Shown piece after piece: positions 49,801 through 60,939 of a DNA stretch of 64,000 nucleotides. Source of the DNA: Sphagnum compactum (lineage: Eukaryota; Bryophyta; Sphagnopsida; Sphagnales). Location: NCBI GenBank assembly GCA_965153455.1, contig OZ234494.1:21700001-21764000 (forward strand). The letters run 5' to 3'. The first letter of the stretch is position 1; the number at the start of each line of letters is the position of its first letter. Position numbers and translations under genes: made by a program. Under the pieces are notes generated by a model. It saw only the letters and a list, made by a program, of their open reading frames with translations, made no database searches and was not told where the DNA came from.

Positions 49801-49979
49801 TGGCCACTTGGAAGGCCATTAATTCCCTCCGATCCTCCCGGGACCCTAGTATTCAAGATAGGATTGAGCAAGCCTTTAAGGCGGAATGGTGCCACTTAGG
49901 CATCTTTGGGGTTGATTGCGTCACCATCGTGTGGTGCTTCTTGCCCCCCTTGTATTTCTTGGATTTCTTTAATGTTTGA
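46847..49979 (+). pseudogene. LINE ORF2 remnant: reverse transcriptase + zf-RVT
   Basis: Three reading-frame blocks join into one decayed ORF2. From the left border the RT N-terminal part reads to PKGKAPGHDGIPTEFFQ. A one-base shift at about 47176-47186 moves to the frame carrying LIPKSG, NWRPITLL, LDFEKAFDRIEW (Asp at 47482), SVRQGCPLAPYLF and the catalytic box FADD (47788-47799). In-frame stops interrupt at 48214 (TGA) and 48856 (TAG). The zinc-binding domain follows (WHNARPRKVGTLIW, then CKVC and HCLLEC near 49440-49500). A second shift in a C run at about 49620 leads to YFLWTERCRKHFDNQ and a natural TGA at 49977. The first ATG seen in the left block lies in the duplicated target site and is not part of the element. 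Confidence 0.9.
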
Positions 49980-50013
49980 TGGGGCTGTTGCCTCCCTCCC
50001 CTTCTCGGGATTT
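46847..50013 (+). mobile_element. 5'-truncated L1-type LINE retrotransposon copy
   Basis: A 3.17-kb non-LTR element bounded by a perfect 21-bp target-site duplication. Only the C-terminal two thirds of ORF2 is present: reverse transcriptase and the zinc-binding C-terminal domain, no endonuclease and no ORF1. Truncation at the 5' end is normal for target-primed reverse transcription. The coding part is GC-richer than its surroundings and needs few corrections, so insertion is fairly recent. The 3' end lacks an obvious poly(A) tail: after the ORF2 stop only about 34 bp remain, ending TCTCGGGATTT. Confidence 0.93.
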
Positions 50014-50034
50014 CTCTCTAAGTAGATGTTTTCT
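50014..50034 (+). repeat. LINE target-site duplication, right copy
   Basis: Identical over 21 bp to 46826-46846. Confidence 0.92.
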
Positions 50035-50552
50035 TGGGGGTATAATATACTCATTTTGCATGCAAATTATGTACCCAAGTTACAAGGTTTTATCATTTCT
50101 CATGAAGCTGTTTGGAATTATGGCAGAGAGCCATTACTCAATGAGTTGCTTGTTTCTGTCTTGCTCACTGGTATTGTATGGGGAACAGGAAGTAAGTTCT
50201 TGCATATGGTGAAAAGCACACTTTTGTCAACAGCCGAGACAAAGTGTTATATATTTGAATGTACCATTCCTAAGGGGAAAGAAATTTAGTTTTGTAAATG
50301 AAACCTGGATACTAGCCAGAGCTGGCAGAGCTGGATTTCTCTGACTCTCTTCCCAATGTAAGCTACCCATTCAGAGGTGGGCTCCATTAGTCTTGGCAAA
50401 TCCCCTTATTAAAATTAATTTGGGTAGTCGCCAATCTCAAAGCTAAATTTTAGCCACATGTTACAGCCTACAGGTATGACTTTAGCCAGGGTTGTCAGTC
50501 TAAAGTAGCTTGTGATCAGTGTTGTGTTTTTTTTTTTAGGAATTTGTGTTTG

Positions 50553-50830
50553 TTTGTAGCCAAAGTGGCGATCATCCATAGGAACATGTTTTTTTTTTAA
50601 AAAGTGACAATCATCCCTAGGAAGATTTAGCCAAATCTGGCTATAGACCACAAATAAATTACAAATCTTTAATCATCCTTCTATATTGTTGGGCTACTCA
50701 AGGAAAACCAAGTCTACAAATCTGATGATTTTTACTTAAATTTTCTCTCACTTCTGGCGACTGAAAACCTACAAAATCACTTCTTTTTCCAAATTTCTAG
50801 TTTTTTAATTTTATAATTTCTCTTTTTCGC
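50553..50830 (+). repeat. Dispersed repeat family D, copy 2
   Basis: Matches 35728-35900; within this copy GCCAAAGTGGCGATCATCC and AAAGTGACAATCATCCC (about 50560 and 50601) also form a short internal duplication. Confidence 0.6.
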
Positions 50831-51736
50831 CAGTCAAAAAAAAAAACCGCTGCTTGTGATGTTGGAAATAATAAGCCTTGTCAAAAGTATTAAAAAAGCA
50901 AGCCCTAAAACCTCTAAAAGCAACAAGTCAAGAGAATATGGAAAAGGCAAGCCATCAATCAACTCACCCAAAAACCTCCTGGCATCTCAGGTGTCTCAAT
51001 TTAGCTAAAGCTTTTTTCCACCAGTTCCCCAATTCTGACAAACTAAAGGTGCATTCAGACTTGGTGTTGGGGACTCTAGTGTGGAATCCCCTAACACCAT
51101 GCTAATAATTTAGGACTTAAACTTACTTATAGTGAAGATTTTATGTTAAGTTTACATTCAGTTAACATTATGCTATCACCCATGTAACATTGGGTGCCAC
51201 CTAGGATGCCACCTAGATTTTCATTTAACACTGACTTAACATCAAGTGTGAATGCAACATAACATGCCTGTTGGTGTTGGCTAGCCCAGAATCATCACTC
51301 CACATTTCACATAAGTAGTAGGCTAGTGACATTTGATTGCTGAGCTTGGATGTGGTCACTGGCCAGCCTTCCCTGCTTTTTGGGGCTCTCAAACTACCTT
51401 CTCAAGATCAGAAGCTTCTGGAATATATGGGGCTACAAGTTAGCTGGGGAGGGGCGGCTGGGGATTTGGTGTCTGTGTAAGTAAGGAAGGAGCCGTGCTG
51501 GGCGGTTCTCTCAGGCAGCGCCGGTTCTTTTCTGGTGTCGGGCCGGATATATATAGGTATATCTCTGCCAGTTTCACCCTTTCAGGAAACCCTCACTGCC
51601 CGAATCGACCCCGAATTATTTTTTTTACTTTTTTTTTGTGGTACCTGCCCCCAAAACCGACCCTGGGAACAATTTAATAGCCTAGGAACCTGGAAAGAAT
51701 CAGGAAAGAACCAGCGGGTCTTTCATGAAAACTGGC

Positions 51737-51905
51737 TGTTCTTTTAGGGTTTTGAAATACTCAGAGCTGAGGGTTCTTTGACTCTGCTGTTTTTAAAAAA
51801 TACCCAGACTGGCTGGTTCTTTGATTCTGGTTTTTTTAATACCCAAAACTGGCGGTTCTTTGATGCTGTTTGGGGGGTAATACTGGAAACCGGCGGTTCT
51901 TTGAA
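51737..51905 (+). repeat. Degenerate minisatellite, about 41-bp period
   Basis: GGTTCTTTGA starts at 51772, 51815, 51854 and 51895 (spacings 43, 39, 41), preceded by a diverged unit near 51737. Each unit continues CTG, a T- or G-rich spacer, AATACCCA and ACTGGC. Confidence 0.8.
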
Positions 51906-51954
51906 ACATCAAAAGAACCATGCACCACTGGTAAGGACCCAAAAAAGGGGGCCA

Positions 51955-52160
51955 TTTGGGGAATGAGGACCCGGTGTGAGGTAGGACCTCAGCATAGCTG
52001 AGTGTGGGACCCAAATTCCCAGAATCAGCCCATCCGAAGTCCTTACCCAGCTTTCAAGATCCAGTGGATGGCCTTAAGATCCCTCCTCCTCTTTTCAAAG
52101 GGGGGATATTCATGGAGATAAGGTGCGCTTCAAATACACTAAGAAATTTCTCCAAGTGAA
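51955..52160 (+). repeat. Dispersed repeat family C, copy 2
   Basis: 52076-52155 aligns with 35189-35272; the flanking minisatellite may be part of the same larger element. Confidence 0.5.
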
Positions 52161-53249
52161 ATCATGTATTAATTAGATTTGGTTGTTGAATCAGATTGGA
52201 ATCTCAAATCTCAAATTTTATTTATACATATACAGTAATAGGCTACTTTGATCGGCACTTCTCAAAAATTCTAATTCTTCTAATGCTCCCTAAATAGAAG
52301 CCTTTTGTACTGATAAATTAGTGTGGAAGTGTTTCCATTTTGCCAATGTATATATAATACAAGATCACAGTTTTAGGCAAAGGAGATGGGACACATTGTG
52401 GTGCTGTTGAGGAATATCTTGGGTTCACATTCTTGGGTCCACATTCTTGGGTCCATATTGGGTATTTTGTTGCCCCACCTCATTGCTTGAGTTGAATTAC
52501 TTTGGTCATCAACATTTTTGGCCTCAAACTTTTACAAGAGCTTGGGTACTTATTGTGATTCATATTAATTAATTTAGTTGCATCTTCGAGTCTTGTTTTT
52601 TTTTTCCCCTTTTGTTTTGACAATGGGCCACTATGAATGGCCCATCACTATTTATTTTTTGGAAACTTTGAGTATGTTCTGATCATTGGCACCCATGTTG
52701 AAATTTTTTGCATATTTGTTTCTTTTTGAAAAGGTACACAAATTTACACAATGCCTAAATACAAATCATTTACAATTACAACAGTTTTACACGGCTTTAA
52801 ATGAATTTACACAATTTTATACTTACCCATCCAAAGTTAAATATTTATATTCACATGAATGTGAATGAAAAGTTTATTACACTTGCACAAAATGTAAATA
52901 AAGTTCAATTTTTCATTTACACTTACATGAAAGGCATTTCTACAACCGTATACATGCCCAACACTGCACTGCCCAAAACCAACCAGTTACATTAAAGGAA
53001 GGGGCCCTGTGGCATGAAATCCAACACAATAGGGCAAAAGGAAATGTAAACAAATGAACTTCACTACAACTACAAACCTACAAGGATAAGACCCAACAAC
53101 CGATTACATTCACAAATACACCCACATGTCAGGAAAATCCAACAGAATGGGCCAAAGGAAGGATGTAAACGGATGAACTATACACGGAGGTCTCATAACT
53201 GGCAAGACATGCTTGTTCTTGTGGGTCTGTCCAACATGGGAGGCCCTCA

Positions 53250-53800
53250 GATCCGTAAGAGCCATCGAAGGTAAGTGAGTAAATGTTTGCCATTATGATG
53301 AGTGTCATAGAAGCTCCCAGCTGCCAGTAGTGACAATTTGTTCTTTTGTCTTCTTTGCAATGCCAGTAGGCTTGTTAGACAAAAGTGTGGATGACTCCCC
53401 CAACAAAAACAAATTGGCTTCAAACTGCTTCTGACAAACCCTAAATGCCTTGCTCGTGCTTTCTGATGGGCAACCACCCAGTTGCAATATTTCTCATCTG
53501 CCCATGTGGCCAAGCAGATACTTGGCCCCACAAGAGTCCCCAAAAACAAATTGTCTCTACATCCAGTATCTAAGCTTATCACTGCTGCTTGGGGATTGTC
53601 CAATGGACTACTAAGCATGACCATTAAAGCTTATGTGGAACTATGAATGTCCCATCCACAGCAAGCTTGGAATTTCATGGTTTGGGTTGATAGTGTATAT
53701 GATAAAGACTCTCTCACCCAACCCATTTTGGCATGTAATACAATGGGTGAAATGATCACCAGCTTGCACTTGGTCGTTACCAGGTAGGTAGATGGAAGAG
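53250..53800 (-). pseudogene. Decayed coding-like sequence, unrecognised
   Basis: On the minus strand successive frames read balanced, non-repetitive protein-like segments: DHFTHCITCQNGLGERVF near 53700-53755, and GGCPSESTSKAFRVCQKQ continuing through FEANLFLLGESST and AKKTKEQIVTTGSWE at 53305-53490. They are split by stops and a frame change. The overlapping 125-residue open frame at 53247-53624 is an alternative. No family recognised; a transposon remnant is plausible but unproven. Confidence 0.25.
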
Positions 53801-54349
53801 GATGGTTACTAGTTAGTACATAGCTAACAAAATTTTCCTTTTGTTTTTTAGAGCTTTCAAGTCTTCAAATACTTCTATGTCCTCTCACTCCACTTGCACA
53901 TGCAATTGTTCAATTTCATTTACTTCTTGATCATCTTTCAAATGGATTTATCCCATCTTTTGATGTTTATTCTGACACCTGTTTACCTTTACCCCACTTG
54001 GAGCATCTCTAGGCACAACATTAAAATCCATTGTACACCGAATTTTGGGAGAAGTGTAGGAAGTCAAATTATGTGAAATTGTCTTTTTCACATTATCTAG
54101 ACCTAGGGTTGTGTGAACTAAAAGAGCTGCACTGAAAGGAAATGATTTTTTTTTATTGGCCAATCATAATGATTGGTCCAAGTGACAAGATTTAAATGTT
54201 CTGTTGCTTTGTACTGTCCACTTTTTCACTAAATGGGTGGGGGAAGGAATAATTACGTCTATATGTTGGAGGTGGTGAATATTGGTGAGGAGGGCATCAT
54301 TGGGGATGCTCTTAGACAGAATGTTTAGAATATTCAGCATGTTGGTGTA

Positions 54350-54430
54350 CCCCAAAGGTGATGGCTCAATGGTACAACCCTTGCTTGGTACCACAAAGCC
54401 TTGGGTTCAAACCCACTAGTGAGTGAGGTG
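54350..54430 (+). mobile_element. tRNA-derived SINE-like element
   Basis: A perfect Pol III A box TGGCTCAATGG (54362-54372) is followed 42 nt later by a perfect B box GGTTCAAACCC (54404-54414), the tRNA spacing. A TGGG/CCCA stem encloses the B-box loop. No acceptor stem is seen, so a SINE head is likelier than a tRNA gene. The downstream body and 3' end could not be defined. Confidence 0.6.
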
Positions 54431-54969
54431 AAAGTCATGTCATGTCCTTTGGAATTGGGTCTACTATTATGTTTCACCAATGGAAAAAAGAAAGTTGGTA
54501 TACCTTCATCTTCCCATGACAATGGTTAGCATTTGCCATTGGCAATGGGTTGGTGGACATTTTCATGTATAGAGTAGTCACTCATGATTTGTTATAGTAA
54601 CAATTGTTTACATTCCAAAATATCAATTGGCACAATAATAAAGACTACAGGAAAGGTCTAAGTCTAACTTTCAAATAAGGAACAAAACAAAATTATGTGA
54701 TTTGAAAAACAAAAACACAAGAATTAAAAATAAGAACACGAGATGTGTAAAACAAACATGAAAACGGATTTTTATTATGCTAACATATGCAAACATGAAC
54801 ATGAAAAGAACATGACACGACTATGATGCAAGATCGTGCCTAAGATTAGTGTTAAAGAGACTAAAAAAAATGAAGGGTCCTACTCCTATTTATACCCTTT
54901 TGAGAACCTAGCTCAAGGAAGCTTCCAAGGAGACTTTTGTGTGTGCATCAAGTAAGAAAGATTTTAAAA

Positions 54970-55340
54970 ACTTTCCTAACTGAAAGTCGACTATGAGTTA
55001 ACTAAAATTTAACTGAAAGTTAATTCAAACTTAACTAAGAGTCAGTTAAAAATTAACTAAAAGTTAACCAAATAAATAGTTTATTATAACTAGGCTACTC
55101 TAAGCTATCTAAAAATATCATAGATTATCCTAAGCTATTTAGGGATACCATAGCCTACATTAGGTTATCTAATAATACAATAGGTTATTTTAAGTTATTT
55201 AAGGATACCATAGCTACGTTAGGCTACTTAGGGTACTTAGGGTACTATTAGGTTATTATAATATACCCTAAGTTAGTTTGAACTACCTTAAACTACCACT
55301 AGGCTACCCTAAGCTTGTACCAAACTAGTTTATGTTACCT
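54970..55340 (+). repeat. GTTAACTAAAA-rich block and 30-bp tandem array
   Basis: 54980-55070 repeats AGTTAACT/GTTAATT words. From 55101 a clearer array begins: TAAGCTATCT, TAAGCTATTT, TAGGTTATCT, TAAGTTATTT and TAGGCTACTTA start at 55101, 55131, 55161, 55191 and about 55220. Alternate units carry GGGATACCATAG, so a 60-bp higher-order period is likely. Confidence 0.75.
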
Positions 55341-57380
55341 TAGGCTATTACACTATAATAAATCTTATCATATGCAACCCATCATTTTGTAATTGGATGC
55401 AAATACTAATGTACAAAATGGACACATGTCACGAGAAGAATGGCTTAAAGGTAATACATACTTAAGTTAATATATTTAATATAGTATATTATCTATGATA
55501 CCTAAAACTAATGTATTTTATAACCTAGGCAAATGTAACAAAAAAATTAAGTAATATGTATATATAGTACTACCATAGCCTATGTTAATAAATAAAAACT
55601 ATACGGGGCAATCATATTAACATGTACCAAAAGTAGCTGTAACCATTGCTTAATTTTTTAAACTTTGGATTGTAACAAAAAAAAACAATAATAAATAGAA
55701 TTTATTTTTTATAAAATGTTATTGTGAATACATTATGTACATATCATAAAAATTTGGAATCAATTTAATTTGTGTAAGGACTTTTAACCTCTTGTAACCA
55801 CTGCTGAAAAGTTACATAAAAATAATTTAAAAATAGTTTTGATAATAAAAACACAATTTGAAATTTTTTAATAACATATTTTGGGATTTTTTAAATATAC
55901 ACCTTAACATAATAGTATTAAGAAAACATTAAATTTGTTTAATGTTTTTTTGAAAGACTTATTTTAAATATTTTAATAATATTTTAAAACTAAAACAGTG
56001 GTCTAAGGGGGCACATGTGGCTCCTAATAGTATGGTTGGACCTTATAGATAGTATAAATTAGTATACATAATATGCATAGATTAGGTAACATAAGTAGTT
56101 TAAGGTGACATATTTATATGTGATATTTAGACATATGTGTATACCTCACCTAGCCTAGTAGAAAATAGATGTGTACAAAGTATAAATTAACATAGGCTAG
56201 GTCACATAATTAATTAACCTAAATTAGCATTATGGTTAAGTTAGCTACTCTATCTAAATTACTAGATGTATATGCTAATATACCTAGGCTTACACTAACT
56301 AGCCTAAATTACCTTAAGGTACCTAACTAGGGTATTAATTCGCTTAAGTTATGGAAAGCTTAATTATTTAATTAGTTGGCCACTAGCCTAAGCTATGTAA
56401 TTAATAATAATAATAATAATGTCATGATATTTAGAAATATTATTTGTAATTGTTAATTATCAATCATACTTTATTGTAATAATCAATTGTAAAAATAACA
56501 ATGCAATATGGTAAAATTAGACATATATTTAATATGATAATTATTATTTTGTTATTAAATAATAACTATAATCATATTAGTACTATTATTTATGATAATT
56601 AGTATAACTTAGTTGTTCCTTATGATATTCATAAACATTTTCTTTGTATTAATTTGGTGCCTCTTTAAGATTAGACATGGGTCATGCTTGAATGTTCACC
56701 AACCACATGACTTGATCTTTTGTTCTACAATTCATAATTTTGTTCACATCTTGAATATCAAACCTATGATGCAAACAATGATTTGCAAATAAAGGTGTTT
56801 GTTTTGTTAACAGTTGCACCTTATTATTTCAAGCAAACTTTGCCATGGACAATTTGAGGTTTGACAAATTACTTTGATGATAATTGGTTATGGAATGCAA
56901 ATACTACTCAAAAACTTAATTAACATATTATATTTGCCCATTAATATGGGGTTGGAAAGTTAATGATAACTTTATTTTCATGTCTAAAAATTTAAAAAAC
57001 TTATTTTAAACTTGGATGTAAACTAAGGTTCACAATTAAAAATGATAACTTTAAGGAGGCCATGATACTAAAAAACATGATAGAAAAATACCTTGGATGT
57101 TTTTTCGCTAGTTATTTATTTTGGTACAAAGAATGAAGTGGACCATTTTTGTCAAGCAATCCACCACCACCAAAATGGAGTTACATGAATTGAAAAATGA
57201 AAGATTGCTAATGAAGTTTATGAATATTGAAAACCATGATAATGTAAAGATTGGTGTGGTTAAAGGAATTCATAAAGGCAATGTTGAACATTTTTTTTTC
57301 AAGCACAAACATCGCATGATCTAACAAATTCCTTCAGATACTTTCAAAGTTGTGATGACCAATAATATTGAAATATTAAC

Positions 57381-57600
57381 TCCATGGTCTTATTGAATCC
57401 AAATGACATGTAACCGAGCCATCTGAACTCCCACCCATACGTTGTGCGCATTGCACCAAAGTACTTGGCTCTCCGTCCAGCCTCTCACCCCTGCTAGACA
57501 GGTCGGGTGTATGTGCGTTGTCTCCGGAGCCGTTCCTAGTGGTTGAGCAATCCTCGCCTGGAGCACACGGGTCGTTGCTGGCTTAGGTGTCGTATCAAAG
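57381..57600. other. CpG-rich patch in AT-rich DNA
   Basis: About 200 bp with many CpG (CCGAGCC, TACGTTGTGCGC, CTCCGTCC, GGTCGGGTG, CTCCGGAGCCG, CTCGCC, CGGGTCGTTG) between AT-rich flanks. It may be a recent insertion or a regulatory block. No domain or RNA recognised. Confidence 0.35.
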
Positions 57601-57794
57601 TGATAAACAAAACAAACCACCCACCTTCCTTCCGTCCTTCATAGATAGGTGAGGGTTGTGGAAGGGAATGGGACTAGAAACAGATGTGTACCTGGAAAGG
57701 CACCCAGTACACACTGACCCTCTGCATTTTGAAAGGACTGTCGAAGGACAAGGCAGGAGCTCAGGCTTTAAATAGGTCAACCCTAAATACAACC

Positions 57795-57799
57795 CTCTT

Positions 57800-57831
<32 letters not shown>

Positions 57832-58031
57832 CCACCATGGCCAACCAGCCAGCCAGCAGAAGTTGGTCGACACCCACCCACATGAGCCTTTTCTGCATCT
57901 CCAGAAAGGTTTCTGTAACACATAGGCACAACAGGCAGGCTCACACGCTCTCCCTTTACATTCATGCAAACGATGATAGGTTGTTCCCTGAATGGCAATA
58001 AGGGAGAGAGAGAGAGAGAGTGTGTGTGTGT
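57795..58031. repeat. Two composite dinucleotide microsatellites
   Basis: (CT)n directly followed by (CA)n at about 57800-57832, and (GA)n followed by (GT)n at 58004-58031, some 170 bp apart. Confidence 0.85.
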
Positions 58032-59600
58032 TACAACGTTTGACACCCAAAATAACAGTTCATCAACAACTACATTTTCAGGTCTCAAGGTCTCGTTTCA
58101 AATCTCAAATATGAAATGAGCAATGTGATCTCACCAGCATCCAATATTTCTGAAAATTCCACAAAGCTTCGTCCTCAATTATCAACGATCTTCAAACCAA
58201 CCGAACATCCTGTAGAAACTTTTCATTAAAAAAGGAGAAGAAGAATAAATTTTATTATCTCAAATGTTCACTTCCCTGTTTATAACTGGATTGATTATCA
58301 ACACTTATAGAGACTATTTGCTCATGGAATCACAAATCAAAAGTCTCCATTTTCCTTCGTACACTCTCATCTTCAATGCTCTCGACCATGATTTGGAATT
58401 CTTTCATGTGAGGATGGTGTTGAACATGAGTTGCAATAGAGTTATCCTTAAAGTAACCCTGTCTTCACCCTGTCTTTGGGCCTCCTTTCACCCCCTATCC
58501 CCTCTTTCAGTGGTATCCGCAAAATAAATATATTTCAATAAATCTCAGTATGAAATGCTGATATTCAGCATTTAATGCACAAGGTTTGAGACTAATTATT
58601 GTAGTTGCACAGTTAGGAGCAGTGAAAATACATGTAGCAGCAGTGGAGGGGCTCAGGAAGAAGGAAAGACAGGATGAAACTCAGTTTACCACCAATTTGA
58701 GGATTTTCTGAGTTTCATCCCCCGTTGAATGCTAATGTACTTGTAGGCTTTTTTTTAATCTCACCCTGTGTATGACCAAACTCAGGGTTCTGGTGCTCTG
58801 TTTTTCTTACTTTACGGATAACTCTAATGTGATTCATTTTAATTAGGTTGGGTTGCCTTCCTTTCAAGTTCAGAATTTTTTTTACACAATTAGCCTCTTT
58901 TTTATTCATGAAAAAAATTCTGAAACTTTAAAGACTCCCCAATGTAGAAATATTCGCCCCAAGAATAGTTATAAGTTCCAATATTGGCTCAGCTACATAG
59001 GTTCCAAGACATTGGGCAAAGCATATGGGACAAATTGAGGTGCTATTGAGAACATGTTGAGGAACACATTGGGAATTTGGGGAATATATTGGAAACTTGA
59101 TGAGAACACCATGAGAACTTGATGGGAACACATTTGGAACAAATTTTGGCTAAAGTTTAGAGAGGAAAGGAAAAAAGGTTTAGGAATCATGCTATATTTT
59201 GGCAACATGCTAAAACCTTTTGTCTAAATATGGCAACTTCAAATTTTTTGACCTGCATACTGTGGGGAAAACTGCCTTTATATTTGTCACACTGGCTTTT
59301 TTTTTTTTAAATGTCGCCAGGATGCCAAAACTCGCCAAAAACATAAACACTGATCCCAACTACTAATCTTCTTAAAATAATACTTTAATTATTAAATAAT
59401 AATTTCTAACTAAATTAATTTGTGAAATATGAATTTTTCTTCTATTCTTTTTACCCAACATGATGGATATGATATTTAACATCAAATACTTTGTCTTGAT
59501 TTTCTATTTAGTTGTGATCTATTATTATTAAATTTCTTGTGGACACAGCTTTTCAGCTTGTTTCACACTCTGGTCTCTCCCTGTTGGGATTCACTACAGG
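58032..59600. other. Spacer upstream of the TLDc gene
   Basis: No gene is supportable; short frames are unremarkable. An AACTTGATG/GAACACATTG-like motif repeats loosely at 59050-59140 (GAACA, TTGGGAA, ACTTGATG). Confidence 0.35.
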
Positions 59601-59606
59601 CCTTGT

Positions 59607-59876
59607 CCTCTTGAGATTTCACACCTGGCCGTCCTCCTTTTGGGGGCCTCTCAAGATGTCCACTCACTCTCGGTCAGGATTGGTGGTCCCTCTAGTCTTG
59701 TCCACAGGTTACTCTTTCTCTTCCCTGTTTGCCGACCTTTTCCTCTTGAGGTTTCACACCTGGCCATCTTTTCTGGGGGAGAACTCCAGTTTGTCCACTC
59801 ACTCTCGGTCAGGATTGGTTGTCCCTCCAGCCTTGCCCACAGGTCATTTCTCTCTTCTCCATGCGTTCCGTGCTTT
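59607..59876 (+). repeat. 135-bp tandem duplication near the TLDc promoter
   Basis: Units start CCTCTTGAG-TTTCACACC at 59607 and 59742. They share CACTCACTCTCGGTCAGGAT, then TTG-TGGTCCCTC or its variant, and a CCACAGGT-end. The 142-residue open frame across them simply repeats the same peptide twice and is not called as a gene. Confidence 0.85.
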
Positions 59877-59879
59877 CCA

Positions 59880-60939
59880 CTGTTGCCAGGTTCCCGTCAC
59901 ATTTTTCAAAAGAATGCGAAGAAAAATCCAAAGAGACAAAGAGATTCCTCCCGAATCCGTTGCGTGAATGCAAGATCGATTCCTTTTTCGCGCACCCATC
60001 AATCAGGCAGCAAATTCAGGTGAGATTTGATCATAGTTTCTTTGATACCCACTCAGGGTTTTTGTTTTGGTTTTGAGCTTCTATTTTGGTTTGCGAAGAA
60101 TTTGGGTTTTGAATTTTGTGGCCTAATGATACTTATGTGAGCTCCATGTATCTGTGAAGCTTCTTCAGAAAGAAATCGGAGTTGGGTCTGGGAAGAAGAC
60201 ACGAGACTGTCGAGTTCCTGTCATTTCAGTCTCTTGATGACAGTGAGTTTTCTTTAGAAACATCCTCATATTGTGTACAATTGTGGGTCGGTTCATGGAG
60301 GTGAAAAGCTCTAATCATATTTTAGGGTTTACAGTTTGCTATAATTCGTGCACAATCATATGTTTCTTTCCTTCATGGTTTTAACAAAATCTTCCTATGT
60401 ATTGGTTTTGGTTTTGCTGGCCAAGTTGTTTGTTACTTGTTTTGATGATATGGTTTTCATGTATGTGCTTTCTTCATTCTGTTCTTACTTCATTTCTGGT
60501 CTGTAGAAATTTGCTTCCAAGGATTGTCAATTTTTCCATTTCATGACAAAATCGAAACTAGCTCAGAGATTTTTCTAGGGTTTATATGTCAGTTCAAAAT
60601 TCCATCACCTTGTAAGTTGATGATGGATAGGCCAGCCTCTTTGATGATGTAGTTTGCTATTTCTTGGATCAATTTCCTTAGGGGCACAGAAAGAAACAGT
60701 TTGTGAATCTCAGTTTTTATCATTTGATCTAGAGACACTATGGTTAGAATTTTGTCAGAAAGTCGTTGTACAGGAGATTGATAGTTCAATTAGTAAACTC
60801 TTTGTTCACATATTGTTTGATGTGCAGGATCACAGTTGTCTGCCCCAGAAATCATGCAAATTGAAGTTGTGGGTTTATAGTGCAACAACCTTAATCTCTG
60901 CAGTGGTGCCTTCGACCCAATCTTCTTACTGAGGATAGC
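59880..60939 (+). promoter_or_regulatory. TLDc gene 5' leader with probable leader intron
   Basis: A strong donor CAG|GTGAGA lies at 60019/60020 and an acceptor TGTGCAG at 60821-60827, so an 808-bp leader intron is likely. The leader's second part (60828-60939) leads to the start codon. CpG content is highest just before the donor (59860-60000), the likely transcription start zone. Confidence 0.5.

Larger units (their letters stand above)
50035..57380. other. Gene-free interval with dispersed repeats
   Basis: Contains second copies of repeat families B, C and D, a 41-bp minisatellite, a decayed coding-like region near 53.5 kb, a SINE-like element near 54.4 kb, a 30-bp tandem array near 55.1 kb and AT-rich sequence from 55.4 to 57.3 kb in which nothing further is recognised. 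Confidence 0.5.

Noticed and set aside
57595-58050. 151-residue minus-strand frame
   Set aside because: Contains R-E and L-S runs from microsatellites and no recognisable domain.
59539-59967. 142-residue frame upstream of the TLDc gene
   Set aside because: It translates the 135-bp tandem duplication twice and fits a promoter/leader position better than a gene.
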